Assembly (NCBI GenBank): GCA_933228675.1
Contig: OW121743.1
Span: forward strand, 84,344,938-84,408,937
Direction of reading: 5' to 3'
DNA length: 64,000 nt
Source of the DNA: Stomorhina lunata
Lineage: Eukaryota > Arthropoda > Insecta > Diptera > Rhiniidae
Positions 1 through 13,118 of the stretch are shown piece by piece; positions within the stretch are counted from its first letter, which is position 1, and each line of letters begins with the position of its first letter. Both the position numbers and the translations under genes were made by a program. The notes below the pieces were generated by a model. That model was not told the origin of the DNA and did not search any database. It saw nothing but the letters and a program-made list of their open reading frames with translations.

Positions 1-984
1 AAGTATTTCGATATGCACTTTAATATTTTAATATTTTTCTTGTATATTCTGTTTATTTCTCTCGTTTATTGACTGCGCTTTTTCGTCAGTGCTACCCCTC
101 CTTAAGTAAATTTCAGAAAAGTAAAAACTGGTTAATATTTATTTAAAGTTGTTTTTTTTTGTGGTACTCCAGCCACTTTCTTTGTCATGGATCTTTGGAT
201 GCTGTTGCTTCTGCTTTTGCTGCTGGATGACTGTCTGTGTGTCTGTCTGTTTCTCGGTTATCAATGATAAAACGTCTGTTGATGGCTTTCAAAATTCCAC
301 TTTTCTTTTCTTTTGAGTTTTTTACTCGTATTACGTTATAATATTAATGATCATCAAAATTGATTATGTAAAGACTAAGTTTAATTTACTCGTAATATTA
401 CAACAGAATTTGAATTTAAAATTGTGAGGGAATCAATAATGTGTGACATTGATAAGAAGTTACGTCACTCTTAAAAATTTTACCTTAAAATTAATTTTAA
501 ACAATTTATGAAACAACAAGTAAGAGCTTTAAATTTATAAATTTTCCTAAAAGAACAAAAAGCTTACGTAAAATAATGAACAATTTCGAAATAATTTCTT
601 ATACTACAGTTAGTAATTGTTATTGTAACAATAGTTTTTGCAATATCGATTCCGCGGCAATATCGGAAAACTTAGAATACCGACCAAGAATTGATATATC
701 TGCTTATGAACTGATACTACATTTATTAGCATTTACATGGCTTAAGTGATATTTAAGGGATTCTGGGTGGTAAAAATTATTTGGGACCGATGGTCAAATG
801 TTGACCGACTATAATAAAATTTTGTATATTGGCCTGTCTTTATTAAAACTCCAATCAAGAACTAAAGATGTTGCACTTACATACATGGATTCGCCAGATG
901 GTCGTTTTGAAAAATCCCATAAAAAGATAGTATAGCGCTTTTACTCTAATTCGGAAACAACTAATGGAGACGATTATCCAATGA
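1..984. other. AT-rich DNA with no recognised gene
   Basis: Intronic or intergenic AT-rich sequence. The only patterned stretch is a short GTCT-type run around 226-252. The more complex stretch around 740-950 may be an old transposon remnant, but I cannot name it. No open frame of interest and no RNA gene seen. Confidence 0.5.
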
Positions 985-1620
985 GAGAAAGCTAAGACAC
1001 ACACATGAACTGTATGGTTGTTTGTGCGTTTATGTGTTTTTCATTGTTTGTTATCCAAATATGTCCACTGCACACAGTGAGCGACACTGTTTGGAAGGAC
1101 GTTATACGGGGCTGCCCGCTGGGCTCTATATGTAATCCATTTATATGGAACCTCATAAAGGATCCACTGTTGGCTCGTCTCGGACAAACTAGCAAGCTGT
1201 ATGCCTACGCTGATGGCTTGATCATTCTGATCGAAGTTTAATCTCGTATTTAACTGGAGAGGAGAGGAGGGCAGGATATGCAAATGGTAAATAAGTGGGT
1301 GTCAAGGTTGCCCTTAACAAAATCACGATAATGCTGCTTAAATGCAGGTTATAGCGCTCTCGTCCCTTAAATATTCGTATTAGTCTCAGATTTGTCACTG
1401 AGTTCAAATATCCATGAATACCGATGGGCGATGGAATGAGCTTTACACCTCATCTTTCTCGTATAAAGGACAAGTTAAGTGCCATCTCGGGTATGGACTG
1501 GCTGATTCTTAGAAGCGATTGGGATCTTAGCAGATGTGCTGTACGTACCGTATATGGCTGAAAACTATAAATATGATGACTTAGTATGCAAAGTACCAAT
1601 AATAAGGCGGGTTGGGATTT
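985..1620 (+). pseudogene. Degraded R1-clade non-LTR retrotransposon reverse transcriptase fragment
   Basis: The frame at 1075-1238 reads a diagnostic RT stretch: VIRGCPLGSICNPFIWNL, then DPLLARL, then AYADGLIILIEV. In arthropod R1/LOA-type non-LTR elements this is the RGCPQGS...P..WN block followed by the (F/Y)ADD catalytic block. The second catalytic Asp is Gly here (YADG), and a stop codon follows at 1239. After frameshifts the similarity resumes with a KVALNKITIMLLK-like segment near 1299-1345 and weaker traces to about 1600. This is a dead fragment lacking the endonuclease and most of the fingers. R1 clade is my best match by eye; the exact family is not determined. Confidence 0.6.
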
Positions 1621-1919
1621 AATTAGGGCAATACAAGACGCTCAAACGTATAGGAGGTTGGGGCAATTTGTCCGTGAAGTATTAAGTAGGAGATAACGGA
1701 GACAAGTGAAGTGGAGGTGGCCTTTCACAACTATTTGCAAATATCGCCGAAAGTGTTTGCTCTTCATTGAATGATTCGTCTCTGCGGATGGCTGTTGTTT
1801 TTGTTGTTGTTTCTTGTCATAGCTATACAAATCGTACAGTGCGATCTCTGAGAAAGCTTGATATTAGATCAATATAAGCTATAAATGACACCAAGGCAAC
1901 AACTCTTTTAAAAAACTAG

Positions 1920-2053
1920 AGGGTTATCCATTTTGCGGTTTATTTTTTATTATAATTTTCAGCGGAACGAGCAAAAAACTTTCTTTAACAACTTAGTTTG
2001 ACAGATGTCGAATTCCAGTCCTATACTTTTAAAACCACGAAATGGATAACCCT
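1920..2053. mobile_element. MITE-like element with ~21-bp inverted termini
   Basis: Positions 1920-1940 (AGGGTTATCCATTTTGCGG...) and 2033-2053 (...CGAAATGGATAACCCT) are near-perfect inverted repeats enclosing about 92 bases of non-repetitive sequence, total about 134 bp. This is the size and shape of a miniature inverted-repeat transposable element. No clear target-site duplication is visible, so the superfamily is unassigned. Confidence 0.45.
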
Positions 2054-2309
2054 TTATTGAAACTACATTCAAATGTAGACCGCTTCCGGTAAAATTTTAT
2101 ATGCTGACATACAGTTTTTTAAAACTTCTCAGTTGTAAATTTAATTGGAATATCTTTTACCGGGGGCGGGATTAAGTGGGAGCTATAGTCAAATGGTAAA
2201 ATGTAAGCCGATTTCTTCCAATTTCAAAAGCAAATTTTTCAAACAAATCGGGAATATTATTAAGGAATTTTGTTGTCCTAGATTTTTTTTTTGTTCATGG
2301 TATTTTAAG

Positions 2310-3218
<909 letters not shown>

Positions 3219-5049
3219 TTTAGGTTCAGTGCGATCTCTGGGGAGTCTTCATATAAGTATTTAGATAGAAGTTGTTAAAGACACCAAATATAACAAACAG
3301 TTTTAATGCTAAAACTATTAATTGAGCCAAAAAAAAAATTTGTTTGTATTTTCTTTAATTAATGTTCCCAAATAAAATTTGTTTAATTGATGTTTTTGTA
3401 AAAATCTTAATGGAAAGCTGCAAATTTAATCAATTTAAATTTTTTCCCCCAATTTTTAAATTAAGTTCATTTATTCTTTTTTTTCTTACAAAATCTATCA
3501 GAATAATTGACAAATTGCTGGTAACTTGTTTTTCTTGCCACTTTCAGAGCAAATATTTTTCATTTTGCGGGCAAAAATTTAACCATATATTTAAAATTTT
3601 TTAACATATTATTTATGTTAAATAAATTTTGTTTATAGAAATTTCTTTGAAATTTATAACGTAGATTTTTATTAATGTGCTTGTATTGGTTGTGTTCACA
3701 AAATAATAAATTTTAATTAGCGTATGTAATTGTATAAAAATTGTTATTGTTAAATGAATAACACCCAATATCTATTACTTTTGAAAAAAATATTAACAGT
3801 GGGTGGTGGAGACAAGGGACTTAGAAGTTTATAATAGGGTACTAGAGGACAAAGGTTTTTTTTGTGTTGTAAGAAAAAAAAAAATATTTTAATATTTCTT
3901 TAGCAAAAATTTGCTTATTTCAAGATTTAAAATAATTAAAAGGGGGACTACAGTGTTTGTTTCGTCTATATTTCATTCACTTAATAAACTCAACCTATAC
4001 GAGTATATCTTTTTATTTTTTACCACAACACATTACATTATTCCTCTTTTTTTATAAATTTTTGTAATATATTTTTTTTAGTTTTTTATTTTTAACAAAT
4101 ATAGGTTGTATTAATTTTATATCTGTGTTTTCTACAGTTTTTTTTTTTGCAATTTTTTTTCCAAAATTAACTGTGAATGGTAAACAACTACAACTATAAC
4201 AATAAATAAATTCAACAAATAAATATAAAAAAATAATATTAACAACATATTGTTGCAAAAAAATCATGTTGTTTTTACAGAAAATATTTGTACGTGTTTT
4301 AAAATATGTAAAAATATATAGAAATAAAATTTATAAGAGAGACGATCGCATACAAAGTGTAAATAAAGTATCAATGTACAATTTATTTTTGTGTAAAAGT
4401 ATCGAATTGAATATGGGGGGGGTAGAGAAATGAATTAAATTTTATTAAAAATAAAAAACTTGGGTAAATATACAACAGTAAGAGTAAAAAATTCGGTTAT
4501 GACGAAATTTAGATACCCCACGGGTATTATAAGTATGTGCTGACATTTGTAAGGCATCGAACTATTTGTCTATTATCCAAAATATGGTTCCTTAGTAATG
4601 TGAAGAGTAGTTAATTGTCACATTAAGATGCCTTAGTCATCCAATAGGAAATTACCAACGAAATAACAAACTTATAATACCTTATCCCACACAACGAAGT
4701 GTATAAAAACATGGATAAAAACATAAAGACATATAAATAAATTTATAAAAACTATATGTTGAAGTACAATTTAAGGAAATATTTGTTGAAGATTTTGTTT
4801 TTATTTACAAGGGATACATATTTATATCCTGTTGCAGTTTCATTGAATCAATTTCAATTGAAAATGAATCCAGTACTTAAATTTTTTATGAAGATGACAA
4901 AATTATTGAAGTTTATTTAAGTGGGTCATATCATCACAAAAAAAAAAGAAATGGAAAAAAATATATTTTAAAATAATATTTGTGTGAACATGAATACGAA
5001 TTGCACTAGCAGAGACACAAACCATAATATTAGCAGAGAAAACTTGGCA
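3219..5049. other. AT-rich intronic DNA with a possible Helentron 5'-end relic near 4515-4690
   Basis: No gene seen. At 4518-4535 the sequence CGGGTATTATAAG resembles the GGGTATTATAAG found just inside the 5' end of the Helentron-like copies at 12951 and 35014. An inverted CTTATAATACC lies at about 4670. The rest is low-complexity A/T with poly-A and poly-T runs. Confidence 0.4.
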
Positions 5050-8000
5050 GCTAAAACTTTTTAAATTGTTATAGAAAAAATTTTAGTATAAAATTTATAT
5101 AGAAAATTTTTGATATAAATTACAAAAAAAAAATTCAACATAAATTTTTTATAGAAAAATGTTTAATGTAAAATTTTTGTAGAAAAAAATTTAATAGAAA
5201 ATGATTTTTGGAAAATTTTCTATGCTATATTTTTAGAAAAATTTTTAAAGAAAAATTTTCAATATAAAATTTTTACAGAAAAATTTTCAATATAAAATTT
5301 TTACAGAAAAATTTTCAATGTAAAATTTTTTTAGAAAAATTTTCAATGTAAAATTTTTGTAGAAAAATTTGTAGTGTAAAATTTTTTAGAAAAATTTTCG
5401 ATATAAAGTTTTTATAGAAAAATTTTCAATGTAAAATTTTCATAGAAAGTTTTCACACAAAAATTTTTATAAAAAAAAACTTCAAATTTAAAATTTTTGT
5501 TAAAAAATGTTCAATATAAAATTTTGATAGAATTTCAATGATAGAATTTCAATATAAAATTTTTACAGAAAAATATTCAATATAAAATTTTTACAGAAAA
5601 ATTTTCAATGTAAAATTTTTTTAGAAAAATTTTCAATGTAAAATTTTTGTAGAAAAATTTTGAATATAAAGTTTTTATAGAAAAATTTTCAATGTAAAAT
5701 TTTCATAGAAAGTTTTCACACAAAAATTTTTATAAAAAAAACTTCAAATTTAAAATTTTTATTAAAACATTTTCACTATAAAATTTTGATAGAATTTCAA
5801 TGTAAAATTTTGATAGGAAACTTTTCATAAAAAATTTTATAGATTTTATATTTTCCATATAAAATTTTTAAAGAATGTTAAATTCTTATAGAAATATTTT
5901 CACTGTAAAATTTTTAAAGTAAAATTTTTAGTGCAAAATTTTAATAGCAAAACTTTTAATGTAAAATTTATAAATCTTTATAGAAAAAATTTTCAATGTA
6001 AAATTTTATACAAAAATTTTTATAGAAAAATTTTCAATATAAAATTTTTATAGAAAAATTTTTCTATAAAATTTTACATTGAAAAATTTTCTATGAAAAT
6101 TTAAATATACAAATTTGTACAGAAAAAATTTTAATGCAAGATTTTTATAAAAAAAAACTTCAAATATAAAATTTTTATAGAAAAATTTTTAATATAAAAT
6201 TTTGATAGAAAAATTTTTAATATAAAATTTTCATAGAAAAATTTTCAATGTAAAATTTTTTTAGAAAAATTTTTAATGCAAAATTTTCATAGAAAAACTT
6301 CCTATATACAATTTTTCTAGAAAATTTTTCAATATAAAATTTTGATGGAAAAATTTTCATAGAAAAATTTTCAATGTAAAATTTTTTAGAAAAAAATTCA
6401 ATATAAAATTTTGATCGAAAAATTTTCAATATTAAATTCTTATAGAAATATTTTCAATGTAAAATTTTAATAGCAAAACTTTCAATGAAAACTTTATAAA
6501 TTTTTATAGAAAAAATTTCATTCTAAAATTTTGATAGAAAAACTTTCAGTGTAAAACTTTTATAGAAAAATTTTCAATGTCAAATTTTTATAGAAAATTT
6601 TTAAATATAAAATTTTAATAGAAAAACTTTCAATGTAAATTTTCTATAGAAAAATGTTCGACTTTTTATAAAAAAATTTTTAATGCAAAATTTTTATACA
6701 AAAATTTTCAATGTAAAATTTTGATATAAAAGTTTTCAATATACAATTTTTATAGAAAAACTTTCAATATAAAATTTTTATAGACAAATTTTCCATGTAA
6801 AATTTTGATCGAAAATCTAAAATTTTTATTGAAAAATTGTATATGCCAAATTTAAATAGAAAAACTTTCAATATTAAATTTTTATAGACAAATTTTCAAC
6901 GTAAAATGTTTATAGAAAAATTTTAAATGAAAAATGTTGATAGAAAACTTTCAATATAAAATTTTTAACACAAAATTTTGATAGAAAAATTTTAAATTTT
7001 AAAATTCTGATAGAAAACTTTTCAATATAAAATTTTTATAGAAAAATTTTGGTATAAAACTTTTCAATATAAAATTTTTATTGAAAAATTTTTTTATAAA
7101 ACTTTTCAATATAAAATTTGTATTGAAAAATTTGCAATATTAACTTTTTATAAAAAAATTTTCAATGTAAAATTTTTATATAGAAACATTTTGAGTGTAA
7201 AATTTTTTTAGAAAAACTTTTATTGCAAAATTTTTATAGAAAAACTTTTAATGCAAAATTTTTATAGAAAAACTTCCAATGTAAAATTTTCAATGTAAAA
7301 TTTTGATAGAAAACTTTTCAATCTAAAATGTTGATAGAAAACTTTTCAATATTTATTGTTTATAGAAAAATTTTCAATATAAAATTTTGATAGAAAACTT
7401 TTCAATTTTTTAATGCAAAATTTTTATAAAAAAAAACTTCCAATGTAAAATTTTTATAGAAAAAATTTTAATGTCAAATTTTGATAGAAAAAATTTTAAT
7501 GTCAAATTTTGATAGAAAAAATTTTAATATAAAATTTTGATAGAAAAATTTTTCATGTAAAATTTTGATAGAAAACTTTTCAATATAAAATGTTTATAGA
7601 AAAATTTTTAATATTAAATTTTCAATTTAAAATTTTTTTAGCAAAATTTTTGAAGAAAAATGTTTGAAGAAAACCTTTCAATGTAAAATTTTTAATATCA
7701 AACTTCAATAAAAAAAAAATACAAAAGTATCATTGAAAATTACAATATACAATATAAATTTTTTGTAAAAAAATTTTTCAATTTGCAATTTTTATAGAAA
7801 AACTTTTATAAAAAGATTGATTATGTGAAAATTTTTGTGAAAGAAGTTTATAATGCAAGATTCTTTAAAGAAAAATGTTCAATGTTAAATTCTTATTGAA
7901 ATAGTTTCAATGTAAAAATTTTTAGAAAAATTTTTGATTTGAAATTTTTATAGAAAACTTTTGAATGTAAAATTTTGATAGAAAATTTTTCAATGTAAAC

Positions 8001-8345
8001 TTTTATAGAAAAAATTTCAATGTTAAATTTTTATAAAAAAATTTTCAATGTAAAAATTTTAAGAAAAATCTTTAATGCAAAATTTTTACAGAAAAATTTT
8101 CAATGTAAAGTTTTTAGAAGAATTTTCGATGATATTTTTTACCAAAAAAAAATTTCAATGTCAAATTTTTTAAGAAAAATTTTAAATATAAAATTTTGTA
8201 AGAAAAATTTTAAATGTAAAATTTTATAAGAAAAATTTTTATTAAAAAAATTTTTCAATTTAAAATTTTTAAAGAAAAGTTTTCAATGTTTGGTTTGTAT
8301 GTAAAAAATTTAGTATAAAAATTTATATAGAAACATTTTTACAGT
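5050..8345 (+). repeat. 28-bp AT-rich minisatellite array A
   Basis: About 3.3 kb of degenerate tandem units of roughly 28 bp. Each contains TTTTCAATGTAAAA followed by TTTTTATAGAAAAA, with many substitutions and small indels. Larger blocks are locally duplicated, for example a segment around 5440-5510 that recurs about 263 bp downstream near 5700-5770. The consensus is the reverse complement of array B. Short Phe/Lys/Ile-rich open frames here are repeat translations. Confidence 0.9.
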
Positions 8346-9339
8346 GAACTTTTTATTTGCATATTAAAGAAAATCCCTATTTCTTTAGGTGACGCCAAAT
8401 TGATTAACTCCATTAATTAAACAACTAATTGATTGTTAATATATGTTATTTTATATATATATTTATACAAACATATTTACATTAATGAAAATTATTCAAA
8501 TAACAATATAAAAATTATTTCTGTAATTAAATATTTAATTATAGGTTTGTTTGCTGTTATAGATACATTTGTACATATGAATGTATTTGTAACACATATT
8601 GGGTATATATTTACAATGATATTAAAACTAATTAACAAAATTTGTATTTATTTAAATAAATATTAATATTGCTTTATAATAAATGAATTCAACAAACATT
8701 TACCAACAAATATACGAGTATCCCTACAAGGACACAAACATTTCAAACATTTTCAATTAATGAATTATAAATTTTGATTAAATATTAAATATGAAAATGC
8801 AGTTGCAGTTTTATTTGAAACATTTTTATTAAAAATAAAAACTCAACCAAATGAAAAGGGATATTAATTTGTTTAACATATTTTTTCGAATTTTTTATAA
8901 TCTATATTTATATGATGTATGATGCGTGATACATTTTGCAACATATTGTATGTAAATGTATAAAAAATATTCAATAAAATCAATATAAAGAGTTTTTTTT
9001 TGGCATTGCTATAAATAATGAAATATTATAAATTTTTTACAAAATAAAATTTAACGTTATGGCAGTTTTCAAAGAAAATAATGTTTATTTTGTACAAATA
9101 TTAACATTTGAGGACAAATATTAATATCCTGTGAGTGAACGTTTTTCCTAAAGGATTGAAAAAAATTAAGAGTGTATCAAAGTTGTTTAAATTTAACTAA
9201 AAATAGTTAATGTAGAGAATATCTGGAAAAAAAAGGTAGTCATTAAATGGCGGGTTTCAATATTCAATAATATTTCGTAGTATTACAAATATTCGATTTG
9301 AAAAAATTTAAGAAAAAAATTTTATCCAATAATTTTGCT
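8346..9339. other. Spacer between arrays A and B, no gene seen
   Basis: Non-repetitive AT-rich DNA of about 1 kb separating the two oppositely oriented arrays. A 77-codon open frame at 8433-8666 has very low complexity and no recognisable domain, so I do not call it a gene. Confidence 0.5.
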
Positions 9340-12270
9340 ATACTGAAAATTTTTCTATAAAAATTTTATATCGAAAATTTTTCTTTACAAATTTGAAACT
9401 GAAAATTTTTCTATTAAATTTTTAAACTAAAAATTTTTCTATAAAATTTTTAAATTGAAAATTTTTCTATAAAATTTTTAAATTGAAAATTTTTCTATAA
9501 AAATTTTAAATTGAAAATTTTCCTATAAAAATTTTAAATTCAAAATTTTTCTATCAAAATTTTACATTTAAAATTTTTTCTATCAAAATTTTTCTACAGA
9601 AATTTTACATTAACACTTTTTTATAAAAATTTTATGTTGAAAATTTTTCTATAAAAATTTTATATTGAAAATTTTTCTTAAAAATTTTTCTTAAAATTTC
9701 ATTTAAAATTTTTCTATAAAAATTTTAAATGGAAAATTTTTCTATAAAAACCTACATTGAAATTTTTCTATAAAAATCTACATTGAAATTTTTCTATAAA
9801 AATTAAACTTTGAAAATTTTTCTATAAAAATTTTATATTGAAAATTGTTCTATAAAAATTTTACATTGCAAATGTTTCCATAAAAAGTTTATATTGAAAA
9901 TTTTTCTATCAAAATTTTACATTGAAAATTTTTTTATCAAAATTTTTCTACAGAAATTTTACATTAACACTTTTTTATAAAAATTTTATGTTGAAAATTT
10001 TTCTATAAAAATTTTATATTGAAAATTTTTCTTTAAAAATTTTACATTGAAAATGTTTCTATAAAAATTTTATATTAAAAATTCTTCTATAAAAATTTTA
10101 CATTGAAAATTTATTTTTCAATAAAAATTTTACCTCAAAATGTTTTTATAAAAGTTTTACATTAAAAAGTTTTCTATTAAAATTTGATATTGAAAATTTT
10201 TCTATAAAAATTGTATGTTGAAAATTGTTGAAATGTTTCCATAAAAATTTTATATTGAAAATTTTTCTATCAAAATTTTACATTGAAAATTTTTTTATCA
10301 AAATTTTTCTACAGAAATTTTACATTAACACTTTTTTATAAAAATTTTATGTTGAAAATTTTTCTATAAAAATTTTATATTGAAAATTTTTCTTTAAAAA
10401 TTTTACATTGAAAATGTTTCTATAAAAATTTTATATTAAAAATTTTTCTATAAAAATCTTACATTGAAAATTTATTTTTCAATAAAAATTTTATCTCAAA
10501 ATGTTTTTATAAAAGTTTTACATTAAAAAGTTTTCTATTAAAATTTGATATTAAAAATTTTTCTATAAAAATTGTATGTTGAAAATTGTTGAAATGTTTC
10601 CATAAAAATTTTATATTGAAAATTTTTCTATCAAAATTTTACATTGAAAATTTTTTTAATCAAAATTTTTCTACTGAAATTTTACTTTAACACTTTTTTA
10701 TAAAAATTTTATATTGAAAATTTTTCTATAAAAATTTTACATTGAAAATGTTTCTTAAAAAATTTTATATTGAAAATATTTTTTATCAAAATTTTGCATT
10801 GAAAATTTTTGTATAAAAATTGTACATTGAAAATTTATATACTAAAATTTTTATATTGAAATTTTTTTATAAAAGTTGTATATAGAAAACTTTTTTATAA
10901 AATTTTACATTGAATTTTTTTTATAAAAATTTTGCATTGAAACTTTTTGTTTTAAAATTTTATGTTGAAAATTTGTCTATAAAATTTTTCATTGAAATTT
11001 TTTCTATAAAAATTTTATACTAAAAATTTTCTTTAAAAATTTTATATTGAAAATTTGTCTATAAGAATTTTACATTGAAAATATCTTTATTAAAACTTTT
11101 ACATCGAAATTTTTTCTATAAAAATAATATATTGAAAATTTGTCTATAAAAATTTTACATTGAAAATTTTTTTATAAAAATTTTACATTGAAAACTTTTC
11201 TACAAAAATTTTATATTTAAAATTTTTCTATAAAAATTTTATATTGAAAATTTTTCTATAAAAATTTTATATTGAAAATTTTTCTATAAAAATTTTATAT
11301 TGAAAATTTTTCAATAAAAATTTTTCAAAAAGAAAGAGTATTCGCATTTGATTCCAAATCTCTACAAAAATTTTACATTAAAAAATTTTTTATAAAAATT
11401 TTTCTATAAAAATTTTGCATTAAAATTTTTTCTATAAAAATTTTACATTGAAAATTTTTCTATCAAAATTTTACATTGAAAATTTTTCTATAAAAATTTT
11501 ATATTGAAAATTTGTCTATAAGAATTTTAAATTGAAAATATCTTTATTAAAACTTTATTAAAACTTTTTCTATAAAAAATTTATATTGAAAATTTTTCTA
11601 TAAAAATTTTATATTGAAAATTTTTCTATAAAAATTTTATATTGAAAATTTTTCAATAAAAATTTTTCAAAAAGAAAGAGTATTCGCATTTGATTCCAAA
11701 TCTCTACAAAAATTTTACATTAAAAAATTTTTCTATAAAAATTTTGCATTAAAATTTTTTCTATAAAAATTTTACATTGAAAATTTTTCTATAAAAATTT
11801 TACATTGAAAATTTTTCTATCAAAATTTTACATTGAAAATTTTTCTATAAAAATTTTATATTTAAAATTTTTCTATAAAAATTTTACATTGAAAATTTGT
11901 CTATAAAAATTTTATATTGAAAATTTGTCTATAAAAATTTTACATTGATAATTTTTCTATAAAAATTTTTCATTGAAATTTTTTCTATCAAAATTTTGCA
12001 TTGAAAATTTTCCTATAAAAATTTTATATTTAAAATTTTTCTTTTCAAATTACATCGAAAATTTTTCTATAAAAATTTTACATCAAAAATTTTTCTATAA
12101 AAATTTTACATTGAAAATGTTTTTATAAAAATTTTATATTAATTAAAATTTTTTCTATAAAAATTTTACATTGAAAATTTTTTTTATAAAAATTTTGCAT
12201 TGAAAATTTTTTTATTAAAATTTTTATTGAAATTTTTTTTATAAAAATTTTACATTAAAATAAATTAAAA
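9340..12270 (-). repeat. 28-bp AT-rich minisatellite array B, inverted relative to array A
   Basis: About 2.9 kb of units containing TTTTTCTATAAAAA then TTTTACATTGAAAA, the exact reverse complement of the array A consensus. A higher-order period is visible: the marker ACATTAACACTTTTTTAT recurs near 9607, 9961 and 10322, with a variant near 10684, so about 354-362 bp apart. A roughly 40-bp foreign insert is present twice, near 11326-11367 and 11668-11706, about 342 bp apart. It matches the 3' end of the hammerhead-bearing elements described below. Confidence 0.9.
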
Positions 12271-12950
12271 TAAAATAACTAAAATGTTCCTGTAAATAAA
12301 ACAGTTCTTAACTAAAATAAAAGAAAATTCTGAAAAAAACGCAAAAAATTGCAATTGCTTTATCGGGAATTTTACCAAAAAGACACACGCTACCATCGAT
12401 GAATATATGAATTCATATAATTTTAGTGGGTTAATAAATATTGATACTAAAAGGAAAGAAATTGAGGCTAAAGTTGAATAATAAACATTAACAAGTGGTA
12501 TTTGCCAAAAAGAGTAAAGAAGCCCTTTATACGACAAAAAAAGAGAAAATCAAAAGCGGAAACGAAATTCTGGATTCTGATGGTGGTTACCTTAGGCTTT
12601 TTGTCCAGACCAGCAGGCGTTATTTTTAAGCTCATAAAAATGCACTTAACTGTGAACAAAATTTCACTTTTATTTCTTTTTATTTTACACCAAAGTATGC
12701 GTAAAATTATATAAGAGATTCTGTTTATTTTTACCAAATTTATGTCATTTTTTTTGCGATTTTTCTCAACATTAAAACACTTAATACGAAATAACTTATT
12801 CACGCAGTCGATAGCAGTAAAGGACCCTGCATCACTAGGTCGAATGCAAAAAAAAAACAAGAGAAAATTAATGAAAAAAAAGTGGCCTAAAATATGTGAG
12901 GGTTTTTCCGATGGTTGGTTGGATGGTTCTTTATTATTTGTCGTTTTTAT
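12271..12950. other. Non-repetitive AT-rich DNA, no gene seen
   Basis: Open frames of 70-165 codons exist on both strands (for example 12468-12965, minus) but overlap each other, have no domain, and the longest runs into the adjoining transposon. I see no splice-site context suggesting an exon. Confidence 0.45.
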
Positions 12951-13086
12951 TATACCCTTCACCAATAGGTGAAAGGGTATTATAAGTTTGTGATTCCGTT
13001 TGTAATTTTTTTATTAGTGATCGTAGACCCCATAAAAATTATACCGATCGACTCAGAATCGGGAGGAGAATCGATTAAGCGATGTC

Positions 13087-13118
<32 letters not shown>

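Noticed and set aside
5050..12270. CRISPR-like array, considered because of the 28-31-bp regular repeats
   Set aside because: Units are directly tandem with no unique spacers, and the DNA is clearly eukaryotic with spliced exons.
12468..12965. 165-codon minus-strand open frame
   Set aside because: No recognisable domain, low-complexity Phe/Ile/Lys content, overlaps open frames on the other strand and runs into the Helentron-like element.
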